The position numbers and the translations under genes were made by a program. The notes under the pieces were generated by a model that worked only from the letters and a program-made list of their open reading frames with translations, was not told the DNA's origin and did not search any database. Shown one piece after another: positions 35,308 through 49,024 of a DNA stretch of 64,000 nucleotides. The stretch comes from Caldisphaera lagunensis DSM 15908 (GTDB lineage: Archaea > Thermoproteota > Thermoprotei_A > Sulfolobales > Acidilobaceae), in the NCBI RefSeq assembly GCF_000317795.1, contig NC_019791.1, forward strand, positions 1,426,001-1,490,000, in the 5' to 3' direction. Within the stretch, counting starts at the first letter, position 1. Every line of letters starts with the position of its first letter.

Positions 35308-36489
35308 TTGACTAAAAAAATAGTTATTGCTGGCGGTGGTATAGGAGGTTATATCTCTGCAAAAAGATTAACAGAACAAATTAAAAAGAAAAATATAGAT
35401 GCAGAGGTGTTAGTTGTTAATAAAGATGGATTCCATTATATGCCTCCTTTATTTTTTGATGTTGCATTTAATTATGGAGAACCTGAAGATACGAGAGCAC
35501 CAATAGTTAATATGGAAAAATATGGAATTAAAACAGCAATTGATGAGATTCAGAAAATAGATGCAGCAAATAGGACAGTTATAGGTACAAAGGGCAAATA
35601 TCAATATGATTATTTAGTTGTATCTTTAGGTACAGATATGGGATGGAATGCTTATCCCGGTTTAGATAAAGATGGTGTTCATAACTTTACATTGGAAGGA
35701 GCTTTAGAAATGAGAAAGGCTTTAAGCCAAGTAAAAGATAATTCTAATATAGTATTGTTAGTCCCAGAATTTCCTTATAGATGCGGAATATATCCCTATG
35801 AAGCAGCTCCTATGCTTTCCCTATATATAAAACAAAGAGGTAAGAAAGTAAAAGTTACATTATTAGATCCAATACCTGCACCTATAATGCCAGTTCCAAA
35901 TGGAGGATTAGGTCCTGAAATATCAAGGTTTATAAAAGAAACGTTAGATGAATATGGAGTAGAATATGTACCAAATGCAAAGCTAAGAGAAGTTGATGTA
36001 CAAAAGAAAGCAGTTGTTACAAGTGCAGGCGAATTTAAATATGATTTATTAGTTAAGGTTCCACCACCAAGACTACCAAAAGCATTAGAAAATAGTGAAG
36101 GTTTTGTATTTAAGCCAGATCCTAGATGGTCTCCAGCTATGCCAAGGACCATGAGACATCCACAATATGATGATGTATATATGGCCGGAGAACATAGCTT
36201 ACCAACAATAGGAATTGGATTAGCTGGAGTATTTGTTGAATCTATGGCTATAACTGCTACCGGAAATATAATAGCTGACTTAACAGGGTTTGCGCCAGCT
36301 CAACCCTATAGTCCAGTAACATGTGTTGGTTATGCTGGAGAAAAGGGATGGATGGGTACATGCGAAGTACCATTTGATGAACAAAAAGGTATGTATGTTC
36401 CAAAATGTTATTTTGTAGGCAAATACACAGTAGGAAGATTATTAAAACAAAGCTTTTATGGAGGTTGGATTGATTCTTTAAAATTCTGA
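35308..36489 (+). CDS. Sulfide:quinone reductase-like FAD flavoprotein (second copy)
   Basis: A 393-residue homologue of sulfide:quinone reductases, only distantly related to the first copy. The FAD motif is IVIAGGGIGGYISAKRL. Cys159 in FPYRCGIYPYE is at the conserved redox position. Cys339, Cys352 and Cys367 lie in the C-terminal region that holds the third SQR Cys in the family. The C-terminal VGRLLKQSFYGGWIDSL is amphipathic and may bind the membrane. It starts at a TTG preceded by GGTGAT. Confidence 0.88.
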   Translation: MTKKIVIAGGGIGGYISAKRLTEQIKKKNIDAEVLVVNKDGFHYMPPLFFDVAFNYGEPEDTRAPIVNMEKYGIKTAIDEIQKIDAANRTVIGTKGKYQYDYLVVSLGTDMGWNAYPGLDKDGVHNFTLEGALEMRKALSQVKDNSNIVLLVPEFPYRCGIYPYEAAPMLSLYIKQRGKKVKVTLLDPIPAPIMPVPNGGLGPEISRFIKETLDEYGVEYVPNAKLREVDVQKKAVVTSAGEFKYDLLVKVPPPRLPKALENSEGFVFKPDPRWSPAMPRTMRHPQYDDVYMAGEHSLPTIGIGLAGVFVESMAITATGNIIADLTGFAPAQPYSPVTCVGYAGEKGWMGTCEVPFDEQKGMYVPKCYFVGKYTVGRLLKQSFYGGWIDSLKF

Positions 36490-36499
36490 GGTGAGAAAA

Positions 36500-36940
36500 A
36501 TGGCAGAAAATAATGTAGAGGAAGTTTCACCTGAAGTTCAGGCTCAAACTATTGCTCAATTATTAAATTCAATAGCAGCTCTTAAGAAAAGCGGTTTACT
36601 TGGTTTGTTGAACTATTTAGCAGAAAAATCTGATGATACATTCTTAACGGTTGCTGATGATCCAGTTTTAATGAGATTAGCAGGCTTACTAGCTTCTCTA
36701 GGTAGAGGAATAGAAAAGGTCGATGGGACACAATATGCTAAGGCTAAAATGACAATGGAAGATTTAACAAATTGCGCATTTAATGCCCTAGGAAATATAG
36801 ATGTGACAAAGGAAAGAAAATTAGGTCTGTTTGGTTTAATGAGAGCTTTAGGAGATCCAGATGTTTCTCAAGGATTAGGAATTCTTATTGATTTAGCTAA
36901 AGGATTGGGTGCTTGCGCCAAATCTAAGAAATCTCAATAA
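36500..36940 (+). CDS. DUF1641 family protein (second copy)
   Basis: A 146-residue helical DUF1641 protein, paired with the second flavoprotein 10 bases upstream. The C-terminal LGLFGLMRALGDPDVSQGLGILIDLAKGLG is the family signature and aligns with the end of the first copy. A single N-terminal region EVQAQTIAQLLNSIAALKKSGLLGLLNYL precedes it. Two Cys (one in LTNCAFNAL, one near the C-terminus) are not shared with the first copy. The role is inferred to be a flavoprotein partner. Confidence 0.85.
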   Translation: MAENNVEEVSPEVQAQTIAQLLNSIAALKKSGLLGLLNYLAEKSDDTFLTVADDPVLMRLAGLLASLGRGIEKVDGTQYAKAKMTMEDLTNCAFNALGNIDVTKERKLGLFGLMRALGDPDVSQGLGILIDLAKGLGACAKSKKSQ

Positions 36941-37029
36941 ATATTAAAATAAAGAGTATTAATTATTTTCTTTTTAATTTTGTTTCAGTAGTATTTTTAA
37001 TCCTAAGATAAGAAACAAGTATATGCGGA

Positions 37030-37138
<109 letters not shown>

Positions 37139-37235
37139 CCACACCCATAATGGGCTCCACACATCATTTTTAAGATAATACTAATAACCCCGGGCTCTAA
37201 CTTTACTTTTTGCAGTGGAGAGGTGGCATAGGAAT

Positions 37236-37490
37236 TTGCCTTCAAAATTAAGAGAAGAAGATAAAATATTAGGGCATTACTTGGTTCCAAAACATAGAAT
37301 ATTACCATTAGAAGAATCTGTAGAAGTTTTGAAGTCATTAGGGATTAAGCCGTGGCAATTGCCGCGTATTAGCATTAATGACCCTGTAGTTAAGATTTTG
37401 GGAGGAAAACCTGGAGATATTATTGAAATAGAAAGAGATTCGCCAACGGCAGGTAAATATAAGGCATATAGAGTTGTTGTTTCTTATTAA
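37236..37490 (+). CDS. rpoH: DNA-directed RNA polymerase subunit H (Rpb5)
   Basis: An 84-residue archaeal RNAP subunit corresponding to the C-terminal domain of eukaryotic Rpb5. The sequence HYLVPKHRILPLEESVEVLKSLGIKPWQLPRI and the ending GDIIEIERDSPTAGKYKAYRVV are diagnostic. The TTG at 37236 sits after GGAGAGGTGG at the right distance, whereas an in-frame GTG upstream overlaps that site. It opens the rpoH-rpoB-rpoA1-rpoA2 cluster; rpoB starts 13 bases after its stop. Confidence 0.95.
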   Translation: MPSKLREEDKILGHYLVPKHRILPLEESVEVLKSLGIKPWQLPRISINDPVVKILGGKPGDIIEIERDSPTAGKYKAYRVVVSY

Positions 37491-37503
37491 AGAGGTGCAA
37501 GTT

Positions 37504-40500
37504 TTGTCTATTGATGCATCTAAGTTAGATACGGATGATTTATGGTCTTTATTCAGGCAATATATTCACGAAAATGGTTTATCTAGGCAACATTTAGATT
37601 CATTTAATTCGTTTGTTAAAGAAAGATTACAAAAAATTATAGATTCATATGGTGAAATAAGGCCTGCTTTTAAACAGGTTAAGAAAAATGAAATAAGTGA
37701 AGAGGGACCTGATATAAGGGTTGTATTGGGTAGAATAAAGATTTTAGATCCTCAAATAAAGGAAGCTGACGGAAACACACGTTTAATAACTCCAGCAGAA
37801 GCAAGGATAAGAAACTTAACGTATTCTGGGCCATTATATTTAGAAATGGCCCTTATTGAAAATGGAAATGAAATAGAAAGAGAAGAATTAAAGATTGCTG
37901 ATTTCCCAATTATGGTAAAGTCTGTGGTAGATCCAATATCTAAATATAAGGAAGATGAACTTATTAATAAAGGAGAAGATCCTTATGATCCTGGAGGATA
38001 TTTTATTATAAATGGCAGTGAAAGAGTTATTGTTGCACAAGAAGATCTTGCAGTTAATAGAATTATTGTTGGTCTTTCTACTGCAAATACAGCAAAGATA
38101 ACACACACAGCAAAGGTTGTTTCTACTGTATTAGGTTTAAGAAGGCAAGTTATAGTTGATAGAATGAATGATGGAACACTTGAATTAAGCATGAGCAGGC
38201 TAGGCTATAGAATACCATTTGTTGTAATGATGAAGGCCTTAGGTTTAGAAAAAGATGCAGAAATTGCTGCATCTGTCTCCTTTGATTCAGATATACAAAG
38301 GGAGCTTTTACCAAGCTTTGAAAAAGTTGCTTTTACAATAAAGACAACAGAAGATGCATTGGAATATATAGGAAATAGATTAGCTCCTGGACAGCCTAGG
38401 GAAATAAGAATAGCAAGGGCTGAAGATTTTATAGATAATCAATTCCTCCCACATTTGGGAAATAAGCCGGAGGATAGGAAGAAGAAGGCATATTTCTTAG
38501 GAGAGATGGCCAATAGGGTTTTACAACTATATTTAAATAAGAGAGGAGAAGATGATAAAGATCATTATTCAAATAAAAGGTTAAGGCTTGCAGGAGATTT
38601 AATAGCAGAAATATTTAGAGATGCATTTCAACAATTTGTTAACACAGTATCAAGCCAATTAGAGGAATATATAAGTCAACGTAAGAAACTAAGATTAAGA
38701 TTTTTGGTAAGATCCGATATTATAACTGAAAGGATAAGAGCAGCCTTAGCAACAGGTAATTGGACCCAAAATAGGACAGGAGTAAGCCAGGCTTTAGATA
38801 GGACTAATTGGATCAGTTTATTAAGCCATCTAAGAAGGGTTATATCGCCATTAAGTAGAGGCCAAACTCATTTTGAGGCGAGAGATTTACACGGTACTCA
38901 TTGGGGAAGATTATGCCCATTTGAAACGCCTGAAGGTATAAACTGTGGTTTGGTAAAGAATCTAGCCTTAATGACATACATATCTGTGGGAGTCGATGAA
39001 AAAGAAGTAGAAAGGATATTAAGAAATCAAGGAGTTATTTTGATGGATGAAATAATAAAGATGTCATCGGAAAACAATGATATAACAAATTTGGTAAACA
39101 ATGGGGCAAAGGTATTTCTAAACGGTAGCCCAATAGGTTATGTTGAAAATGGTGATGAATTAGCAAGAAAGCTAAGAGATATGAGAAGGAAGGGAGAGTT
39201 AAGTTTTGAGGTAGGTATTTCATTAATAAAAGAAGGTAATACTAATGAAGTTTATATAAATACTGATGAAGGCAGGTTATTGAGGCCATTAATAGTAGTT
39301 GACAAAGGAAAGCCAAGGCTCACAAAAGAAATGGTTTCTAAGGTAAAAAATGGGGAATTGAGCTTTTGGGATTTGGTTAGGATGGGAGTAATTGAATTTA
39401 TAGATCCTGATGAAGAAGAAAATGCTATTGTTGCTGAGCGTATTGAAGATATAAATAATGATACAACGCATTTAGAATTGTGGGTAACAGGTATATTTGG
39501 AGTTGCAGCCTCTACGATACCATTCTTAGAACATAACCAGAGCCCGAGAAATACGTATCAATCTGCAATGGCAAAGCAAGCATTGGGATTATATGCTTTA
39601 AACTATAATTTAAGAGTGGATAGCCACGGTTATTTATTGCATTACCCGCAAAGACCAATAGTACAAACAAGGCATTTAGAGGAGATGGGTTATAATCAAA
39701 GACCTTCGGGACAAAACTTTATATTGGCATTTATGTCATTTACTGGATATAATATAGAAGACGCTATAATATTTAATAAGACAAGTATAGATATGGGTTT
39801 AGGTAGAGCTCATTTCTTCAGAGTTTATGCCTCAACGGAGAACGACTATCCAGGAGGTTTAAGTGATAGGATAACAGTTCCATCGCCTAAATTATATGAT
39901 CATAAAGGAGATCAATATTACATAAAACTTGGGCCTGATGGAATTGTAGAACCAGAAGCTGAAGTTGTTGGAGGAGATGTTTTAGTTGGAAGGGAAAGCC
40001 CGCCAAGATTCATTGGAGAAGAAAGAGTTATTGGTCCAGGTGTTTTATCTAAGAGAGATACAAGTGTACAGTTAAGATATGGAGAGAGCGGTGTTGTTGA
40101 TACAGTTTTCATAACTCAAACATCTGAAAGAAATAAATTGGTTAAAGTTAAGGTAAGAGACTTAAGGATACCTGAACTTGGAGACAAGTTTGCAAGCAGG
40201 CATGGGCAAAAAGGAGTTGTTGGGATGCTATTCCCAAGATATGATATGCCTTATACAGAAGACGGTATAACTCCTGATATTATAGTGAATCCACATGGTA
40301 TTCCATCAAGAATGACTGTTGGACAATTATTAGAGCTGGTTACAGCAAAGGCAGGGGCTTTATTGGGTAAGTATATTGATGGTACACCATTTTATAAGGA
40401 AGATATTAACAACTTGCAGTTGGTATTGGTTAAGAAAGGATTTGATCCCAATGGAAAAGAAGTTATGTATGATGGAAGAACAGGCAGACTTATTGAGAAT

Positions 40501-41022
40501 ACTATAACAATTGGTATTGCATTTTATCAAAGATTATACCATATGGTTTCGGATAAGATGCATGCAAGGGCAACTGGTAAAGTCCAATTATTAACAAGAC
40601 AACCAACTGAAGGTAAGGCAAGACAAGGAGGATTAAGATTTGGAGAAATGGAAAGAGACTGCTTAGTAGGTTATGGAGCAACAATGATGCTAAGAGATAG
40701 GATGCTTGAGAATAGCGATTTATATGTTATGCATGTTTGTAATTTATGTGGTCATATTGCATGGTATAACAGTAAGAGAGGTATTTACGAATGTCCAATC
40801 CATGGGGATTCTGGTGATATAAGGCCTATAAAGGTTCCATATGCATTTAAACTATTTTTGCAGGAAATAATTAGTATGGGAGTAAAACCTGAAATAAAGG
40901 TTTCTGATAAAATAAGAGTTATGAAGAAATTAACTGGTGAAGCTAGTATAGGTGGTAATAATTCATCTAATGATGATTCTAATAATAAATTAAAGGAAAA
41001 TTTTGAGAATGGAGGTGCTTAA
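37504..41022 (+). CDS. rpoB: DNA-directed RNA polymerase subunit B
   Basis: The 1172-residue second-largest subunit, in one piece (not split into B'/B''). Active-site region LGDKFASRHGQKGVVG lies near residues 892-907, and NPHGIPSRMTVGQLLE follows. The C-terminal zinc site has CNLCGHIAWY and CPIHGD. The TTG start at 37504 follows GAGGTG. An Asn/Ser/Asp-rich low-complexity tail closes the protein. The rpoA1 ATG is 2 bases after its stop. Confidence 0.97.
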   Translation: MSIDASKLDTDDLWSLFRQYIHENGLSRQHLDSFNSFVKERLQKIIDSYGEIRPAFKQVKKNEISEEGPDIRVVLGRIKILDPQIKEADGNTRLITPAEARIRNLTYSGPLYLEMALIENGNEIEREELKIADFPIMVKSVVDPISKYKEDELINKGEDPYDPGGYFIINGSERVIVAQEDLAVNRIIVGLSTANTAKITHTAKVVSTVLGLRRQVIVDRMNDGTLELSMSRLGYRIPFVVMMKALGLEKDAEIAASVSFDSDIQRELLPSFEKVAFTIKTTEDALEYIGNRLAPGQPREIRIARAEDFIDNQFLPHLGNKPEDRKKKAYFLGEMANRVLQLYLNKRGEDDKDHYSNKRLRLAGDLIAEIFRDAFQQFVNTVSSQLEEYISQRKKLRLRFLVRSDIITERIRAALATGNWTQNRTGVSQALDRTNWISLLSHLRRVISPLSRGQTHFEARDLHGTHWGRLCPFETPEGINCGLVKNLALMTYISVGVDEKEVERILRNQGVILMDEIIKMSSENNDITNLVNNGAKVFLNGSPIGYVENGDELARKLRDMRRKGELSFEVGISLIKEGNTNEVYINTDEGRLLRPLIVVDKGKPRLTKEMVSKVKNGELSFWDLVRMGVIEFIDPDEEENAIVAERIEDINNDTTHLELWVTGIFGVAASTIPFLEHNQSPRNTYQSAMAKQALGLYALNYNLRVDSHGYLLHYPQRPIVQTRHLEEMGYNQRPSGQNFILAFMSFTGYNIEDAIIFNKTSIDMGLGRAHFFRVYASTENDYPGGLSDRITVPSPKLYDHKGDQYYIKLGPDGIVEPEAEVVGGDVLVGRESPPRFIGEERVIGPGVLSKRDTSVQLRYGESGVVDTVFITQTSERNKLVKVKVRDLRIPELGDKFASRHGQKGVVGMLFPRYDMPYTEDGITPDIIVNPHGIPSRMTVGQLLELVTAKAGALLGKYIDGTPFYKEDINNLQLVLVKKGFDPNGKEVMYDGRTGRLIENTITIGIAFYQRLYHMVSDKMHARATGKVQLLTRQPTEGKARQGGLRFGEMERDCLVGYGATMMLRDRMLENSDLYVMHVCNLCGHIAWYNSKRGIYECPIHGDSGDIRPIKVPYAFKLFLQEIISMGVKPEIKVSDKIRVMKKLTGEASIGGNNSSNDDSNNKLKENFENGGA

Positions 41023-41024
41023 AA

Positions 41025-44967
<3,943 letters not shown>

Positions 44968-45001
44968 GTAGGAACTACCAGTTTAGAACGAGGGAAAAAA
45001 T

Positions 45002-45310
45002 ATGTCTGTCTCGCTGGATAAAGAATTAAAGAACTTAACTAAAAGCGGTAAATACTATTTGGGAGTAAAGAAGACAATAAAATCAATATTAAGAGGAGAG
45101 GCAAAGATGGTTATAATTGCTGATAATATGCCTCTGGTTTATCGGTCAAAAATAGAAAAAAATGCGAAACTATCAAACATACCATTATATGTTTTTAAGG
45201 GTACATCAATGGAATTGGGATCATTATTAGGTAAGCCTTTTAAGGTTTCATCAATAAGTATTATTGATACTGGAGAATCAAGAATACTTGATCTTGCCGG
45301 AACTTCTTAG
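45002..45310 (+). CDS. rpl30e: Large-subunit ribosomal protein L30e
   Basis: A 102-residue L7Ae/L30e-fold RNA-binding ribosomal protein. The sequence SGKYYLGVKKTIKSILRGEAKMVIIADN and IPLYVFKGTSMELGSLLGKPF is characteristic. It is located between rpoA2 and nusA, as in other archaea. Start at ATG preceded by GAGGG-like purines. Confidence 0.95.
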   Translation: MSVSLDKELKNLTKSGKYYLGVKKTIKSILRGEAKMVIIADNMPLVYRSKIEKNAKLSNIPLYVFKGTSMELGSLLGKPFKVSSISIIDTGESRILDLAGTS

Positions 45311-45320
45311 GGTGCAAGTA

Positions 45321-45761
45321 ATGGAGAATAGTAGCAGCGATAGAATAGATCTAGAAGAGCTTAGATATTTGTCTTTATTTCAAGACTTAACTGGTGCAAT
45401 GGCTTATAGATGTATTTCTGATAATGAATCAAACAGAGTATTTTATTTGGTAAGTAAGAATGATTTAGGTAAAGCTATAGGAAAAGATGGAAAAAACGTA
45501 AAATCCTTGTCTAAGATATTAAATAAAAACATTGAAATTGTAGAGTATTCGGATAAAATAGAACAGATGGCGAAGAATCTATTTCCTGGTATAACAATAT
45601 TGAAGGTTGATTTAATAGATAAAGATAATACAAAGGCATTGTATATAAAAGTTAAAGATGATGAAAAAGGTAAAGCTATAGGAAAAGAAGGAAAGAACGT
45701 AAAAAGAGCTAAAATAATATTGAGCAAGCTTTATAATATAGAGAAGGTTGTAATAAAATGA
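45321..45761 (+). CDS. nusA: NusA-like transcription factor (KH domains)
   Basis: A 146-residue archaeal NusA homologue that contains two KH RNA-binding domains and lacks the bacterial N-terminal and S1 domains. The GXXG loops are in LGKAIGKDGKNVKSL (about residue 52) and KGKAIGKEGKNVKRA (about residue 118). The ATG at 45321 follows GGGTGCAAG. Its stop codon overlaps (ATGA) the start of a 32-codon ORF that leads into rps12. Confidence 0.93.
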   Translation: MENSSSDRIDLEELRYLSLFQDLTGAMAYRCISDNESNRVFYLVSKNDLGKAIGKDGKNVKSLSKILNKNIEIVEYSDKIEQMAKNLFPGITILKVDLIDKDNTKALYIKVKDDEKGKAIGKEGKNVKRAKIILSKLYNIEKVVIK

Positions 45762-45856
45762 ACATATTTAAGGATGGTCTGATTAAAATGAAACAAAGTT
45801 TATATTCTAGGATTATACACATTACATTTGCTAGAGCGGTGACAAATAATGGGTGA
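45758..45856 (+). CDS. Possible 32-residue ORF bridging nusA and rps12
   Basis: An ATG-started ORF whose start overlaps the nusA stop (ATGA) and whose stop overlaps the rps12 start. The peptide begins [18 protein letters not shown]. It is not a known family. It may only couple translation from nusA to rps12, or be chance. Confidence 0.25.
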   Translation: MNIFKDGLIKMKQSLYSRIIHITFARAVTNNG

Positions 45857-46292
45857 AGGAAAATCACCTAATGGACTATTTGCAGCAAGGCAATTAAGGA
45901 AGAAAAGAATGAAATTTAAATGGTCTCAAAAAGAATTTAAAAGAAGAATGCTAAAATTAACTGAAAAATATGACCCTTTAGAAGGATCCCCTATGGCAAG
46001 GGCTATAGTATTAGAAAAGGTAGGAGTTGAATCAAGACAGCCAAACTCTGCATTAAGAAAATGTGTTAGATGTCAATTAATTAAGAACAAAAAAGTAGTT
46101 ACTGCATTCGTTCCAAAGGATGGGGGAGTATTATATATCGATGAGCACGATGAAGTTATAATAGAAGGTATAGGAGGACCAAAAGGAGGATCATTAGGAG
46201 ATATACCTGGTGTAAGGTATAAAGTTGTTATGGTAAACGGAGTTTCCTTAGATGCCTTATGGAAAGGGAAGAAACAAAAAGTTAAGAGATAA
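45849..46292 (+). CDS. rps12: Small-subunit ribosomal protein S12
   Basis: A 147-residue archaeal S12 at the decoding centre. The conserved loop is [19 protein letters not shown], and [11 protein letters not shown] and the C-terminal [11 protein letters not shown] are present. It is placed after nusA as in the archaeal str cluster, but the next ribosomal gene (rps7) is separated from it by an opposite-strand gene. Confidence 0.97.
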   Translation: MGEGKSPNGLFAARQLRKKRMKFKWSQKEFKRRMLKLTEKYDPLEGSPMARAIVLEKVGVESRQPNSALRKCVRCQLIKNKKVVTAFVPKDGGVLYIDEHDEVIIEGIGGPKGGSLGDIPGVRYKVVMVNGVSLDALWKGKKQKVKR

Positions 46293-46311
46293 AATTTTTG
46301 CATTATTTTAA

Positions 46312-46815
46312 TTATTGTTCTTCTCCTTCATCATCATCTTCATCATCATTACTACCTCCATGTTCTTGATTTTGTTCTTCCATATCAGCAAGCTTCTTCG
46401 ATACATAAATAGGTTTGCCTGAAATAATGCCCAAATAAATTGCATGGCTAGGTATCATTTTTATGCTGATATTCAATCCTTCAGATTCAAATTCTACTGA
46501 TGCAGTATATAATCCGTTTGTTTGGTCAAGTTCATCAATTATAATTCTTTTTAACGTTTTTCCTATGATATCTTTGAATTCTTCATGATTCATTAAAAAC
46601 GAAAATAATGATTGCCTTCTTGGAGGGACTTCTCCATCATTGTATATTCTAATTGCTTCTGCAACATCTGCTGGTATGTTAACTAATGAAAACATTCTTC
46701 CATCTTCTAAAGATAATGACATACCAATTATGTATGTACCAAACCCGCTACCCATATCTTGTATAACTTTGTAATATGTTTGAACGTTTGTAACTCTAAG
46801 TAAATTTTCGCTCAA
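46312..46815 (-). CDS. Bifunctional nuclease domain (DUF151) protein inserted in the str cluster
   Basis: A 167-residue protein of the bifunctional nuclease family (BFN/DUF151). Evidence: MGSGFGTYIIGMSLSLEDGRMFSLVNIPADVAEAI, then TASVEFESEGLNISIKMIPSHAIYLGIISGKPIYVSKKLAD, the family's SHA-type motif. The C-terminal 20 residues are an acidic Asp/Glu tail. Nuclease activity was reported for plant homologues; the archaeal role is unknown. It is antisense to its neighbours between rps12 and rps7, unlike the usual contiguous arrangement. Confidence 0.85.
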   Translation of the reverse strand: MSENLLRVTNVQTYYKVIQDMGSGFGTYIIGMSLSLEDGRMFSLVNIPADVAEAIRIYNDGEVPPRRQSLFSFLMNHEEFKDIIGKTLKRIIIDELDQTNGLYTASVEFESEGLNISIKMIPSHAIYLGIISGKPIYVSKKLADMEEQNQEHGGSNDDEDDDEGEEQ

Positions 46816-46953
46816 ATTTAGTTCCCTCGCTTATATCATATTATCTGCCAAAATTATTAAGTTTAAAGCTTGTCTAAGATTTTTTGTTTAACAAATGGTA
46901 GAAACAATATTTTTAAAAACTAACCCTTTTATAAATTATAAGGAGTGAGAGAA

Positions 46954-47568
46954 TTGAGCAGTCAAACGCAACTACCAGATATAGATAAAGTTGGTAGCGG
47001 TTTAAATGAGATAAAATTATTTGATAAATGGTCATGGGAAGGAATTGAAATCAGAGATCCAAGTTTAAAGAAATACATAAGCCTTAAGCCAACATATTTG
47101 CCTCATAGTGGAGGAAGGCATGAACATAAAAGATTTGGAAAGGCAGAGGTTAACGTTGTAGAGAGATTAATTAACAGATTAATGTATCCTGGAAAAAATG
47201 GAGGCAAAAAAATGATGGCATATAATATAGTAAGAAATGCATTTGATATAATATATCTAGAGACTAAAGAAAATCCAATACAAGTATTTGTTAGAGCAAT
47301 AGAAAATTCTGCTCCCAGAGAAGAAACAACAAGGATTATGTATGGAGGTATAGTCTATAGAGTTTCAGTTGATGTTTCTTCGCAACGTAGAGTTGATTTA
47401 GCAATTAGATTTATAACAGAAGGAGCAAGGGAGTGTTCTTTTGGTAACATAAAGCCAATAGAGCAGTGTTTAGCTGATGAAATATTGTTAGCATCAAGAA
47501 ACGATCCACAAAGCTATTCGATTAAGCAAAAAGAAGAAATAGAGAGAATAGCCCTAAGCTCGAGATAA
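46954..47568 (+). CDS. rps7: Small-subunit ribosomal protein S7
   Basis: A 204-residue archaeal S7 that starts head assembly of the small subunit. The sequence includes [36 protein letters not shown] and [24 protein letters not shown]. The TTG at 46954 is at the right distance from GGAGTGAG; an in-frame GTG at 46945 lies inside that site. It has its own promoter region of about 130 bases after the divergent BFN gene. Confidence 0.95.
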   Translation: MSSQTQLPDIDKVGSGLNEIKLFDKWSWEGIEIRDPSLKKYISLKPTYLPHSGGRHEHKRFGKAEVNVVERLINRLMYPGKNGGKKMMAYNIVRNAFDIIYLETKENPIQVFVRAIENSAPREETTRIMYGGIVYRVSVDVSSQRRVDLAIRFITEGARECSFGNIKPIEQCLADEILLASRNDPQSYSIKQKEEIERIALSSR

Positions 47569-47630
47569 TCTTTTTGTTTTTTGCGTATTATTCTATTTTA
47601 TTAGAAATTTATGAGTTTATTAAGCATAGT

Positions 47631-47640
47631 ATTTTTAAAT
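47631..47640 (+). promoter_or_regulatory. TATA-like box of the EF-1 alpha gene
   Basis: ATTTTTAAAT lies 54-63 bases before the ATG of the elongation factor gene. A GAGGTG site follows just upstream of the start. Confidence 0.45.
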
Positions 47641-47693
47641 CCCTGTTTAAGCTTAAAATGAGGGAAAAAGATAAATAAGAGAGGTGTAAATGC

Positions 47694-49004
47694 ATGCCTG
47701 AGAAGCCGCACTTAAATTTAGTTGTAATAGGGCACATAGATCATGGTAAGAGCACATTAACTGGACACTTGTTATATAGATTAGGTATTGTAGACGAAAA
47801 GAAAATGAGAGAATTAGAAGAACAAGCAAAGAACGCTGGTAAAGAATCATTTAAGTATGCATGGATATTAGACAAAATGAAGGAAGAAAGGGAAAGAGGT
47901 ATAACAATAGATTTATCATTTATGAAGTTCGAGACAAGGAAATATGTTTTCACTATTATTGATGCCCCAGGTCATAGAGATTTCGTCAAAAACATGATAA
48001 CAGGTGCTAGCCAAGCAGATGCTGCAATGCTAGTTGTTTCATCAAGAAAAGGTGAATTTGAAGCAGGTATGAGCCCTGAAGGTCAAACGAGAGAACACTT
48101 ATTGTTGGCAAAGACATTAGGTATTGAGCAAATGATAGTTGCAATAAATAAAATGGATGCACCAGATGTTAATTATGATCAAAAGAGATATGATGAAATT
48201 GCAAATACTCTAAGAAAGTTTATGAAAGGTTTAGGTTACAATATAGATTCTATACCATTTGTCCCAGTAAGTGCATGGACTGGAGACAACATAATTGAGA
48301 GAAGTCCAAACATGCCTTGGTACAAAGGGCCAATATTAGTAGAATCCTTTGATAATTTACAAGTGCCTCCAAAACCAGTAGATAAACCCTTAAGATTACC
48401 TGTTCAAAACGTCTATACAATACCAGGAGCTGGTACAGTCCCAGTAGGAAGGGTTGAAACTGGTGTAATGAAGGTAGGAGACAAAGTAATATTTATGCCA
48501 GCAGGTGTAGGGGGAGAAGTCAGAAGTATACAAATGCACTATCAAGATTTACAAAAGGCAGAGCCTGGAGATAACATAGGATTTTCAGTAAGAGGTGTTG
48601 AGAAGAACCAAATAAAGAGAGGTGATGTAGTAGGTCCATTTGATGCTCCTCCAACTGTTGCAGATGAATTTGTTGCAAGAGTATTCGTTGTATGGCATCC
48701 GAGCGCTATAGCTGTTGGCTATACACCAGTTATTCATATACACACAGCAACAGTTAGTGCTAAGGTAACAGAGATAATATCAAAACTAGATCCAAGAACT
48801 GGTAAAGAAGTGGAGAAGAACCCACAGTTCTTAAAAGCTGGAGATGTAGCTATGATAAGGTTCAAACCAATAAAACCAGTTGTAGTTGAAAAATACAGCG
48901 ACTTCCCACAGCTAGGAAGATTTGCAATGAGAGATATGAATAGAACTGTAGGTATAGGTATAGTTACAGAGATTAAGCCAGCAAAAGTAGAAATTAAGAA
49001 GTAA
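47694..49004 (+). CDS. tuf: Translation elongation factor EF-1 alpha
   Basis: A 436-residue GTPase that delivers aminoacyl-tRNA. G1 motif GHIDHGKST (residues 12-20), switch [24 protein letters not shown] and SAWTGDN motifs are present. The three-domain length is normal. It sits between rps7 and rps10 as expected for the archaeal str operon. The sequence pattern is crenarchaeal. Confidence 0.98.
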   Translation: MPEKPHLNLVVIGHIDHGKSTLTGHLLYRLGIVDEKKMRELEEQAKNAGKESFKYAWILDKMKEERERGITIDLSFMKFETRKYVFTIIDAPGHRDFVKNMITGASQADAAMLVVSSRKGEFEAGMSPEGQTREHLLLAKTLGIEQMIVAINKMDAPDVNYDQKRYDEIANTLRKFMKGLGYNIDSIPFVPVSAWTGDNIIERSPNMPWYKGPILVESFDNLQVPPKPVDKPLRLPVQNVYTIPGAGTVPVGRVETGVMKVGDKVIFMPAGVGGEVRSIQMHYQDLQKAEPGDNIGFSVRGVEKNQIKRGDVVGPFDAPPTVADEFVARVFVVWHPSAIAVGYTPVIHIHTATVSAKVTEIISKLDPRTGKEVEKNPQFLKAGDVAMIRFKPIKPVVVEKYSDFPQLGRFAMRDMNRTVGIGIVTEIKPAKVEIKK

Positions 49005-49024
49005 AACATTTATCGGTGGCAAAT

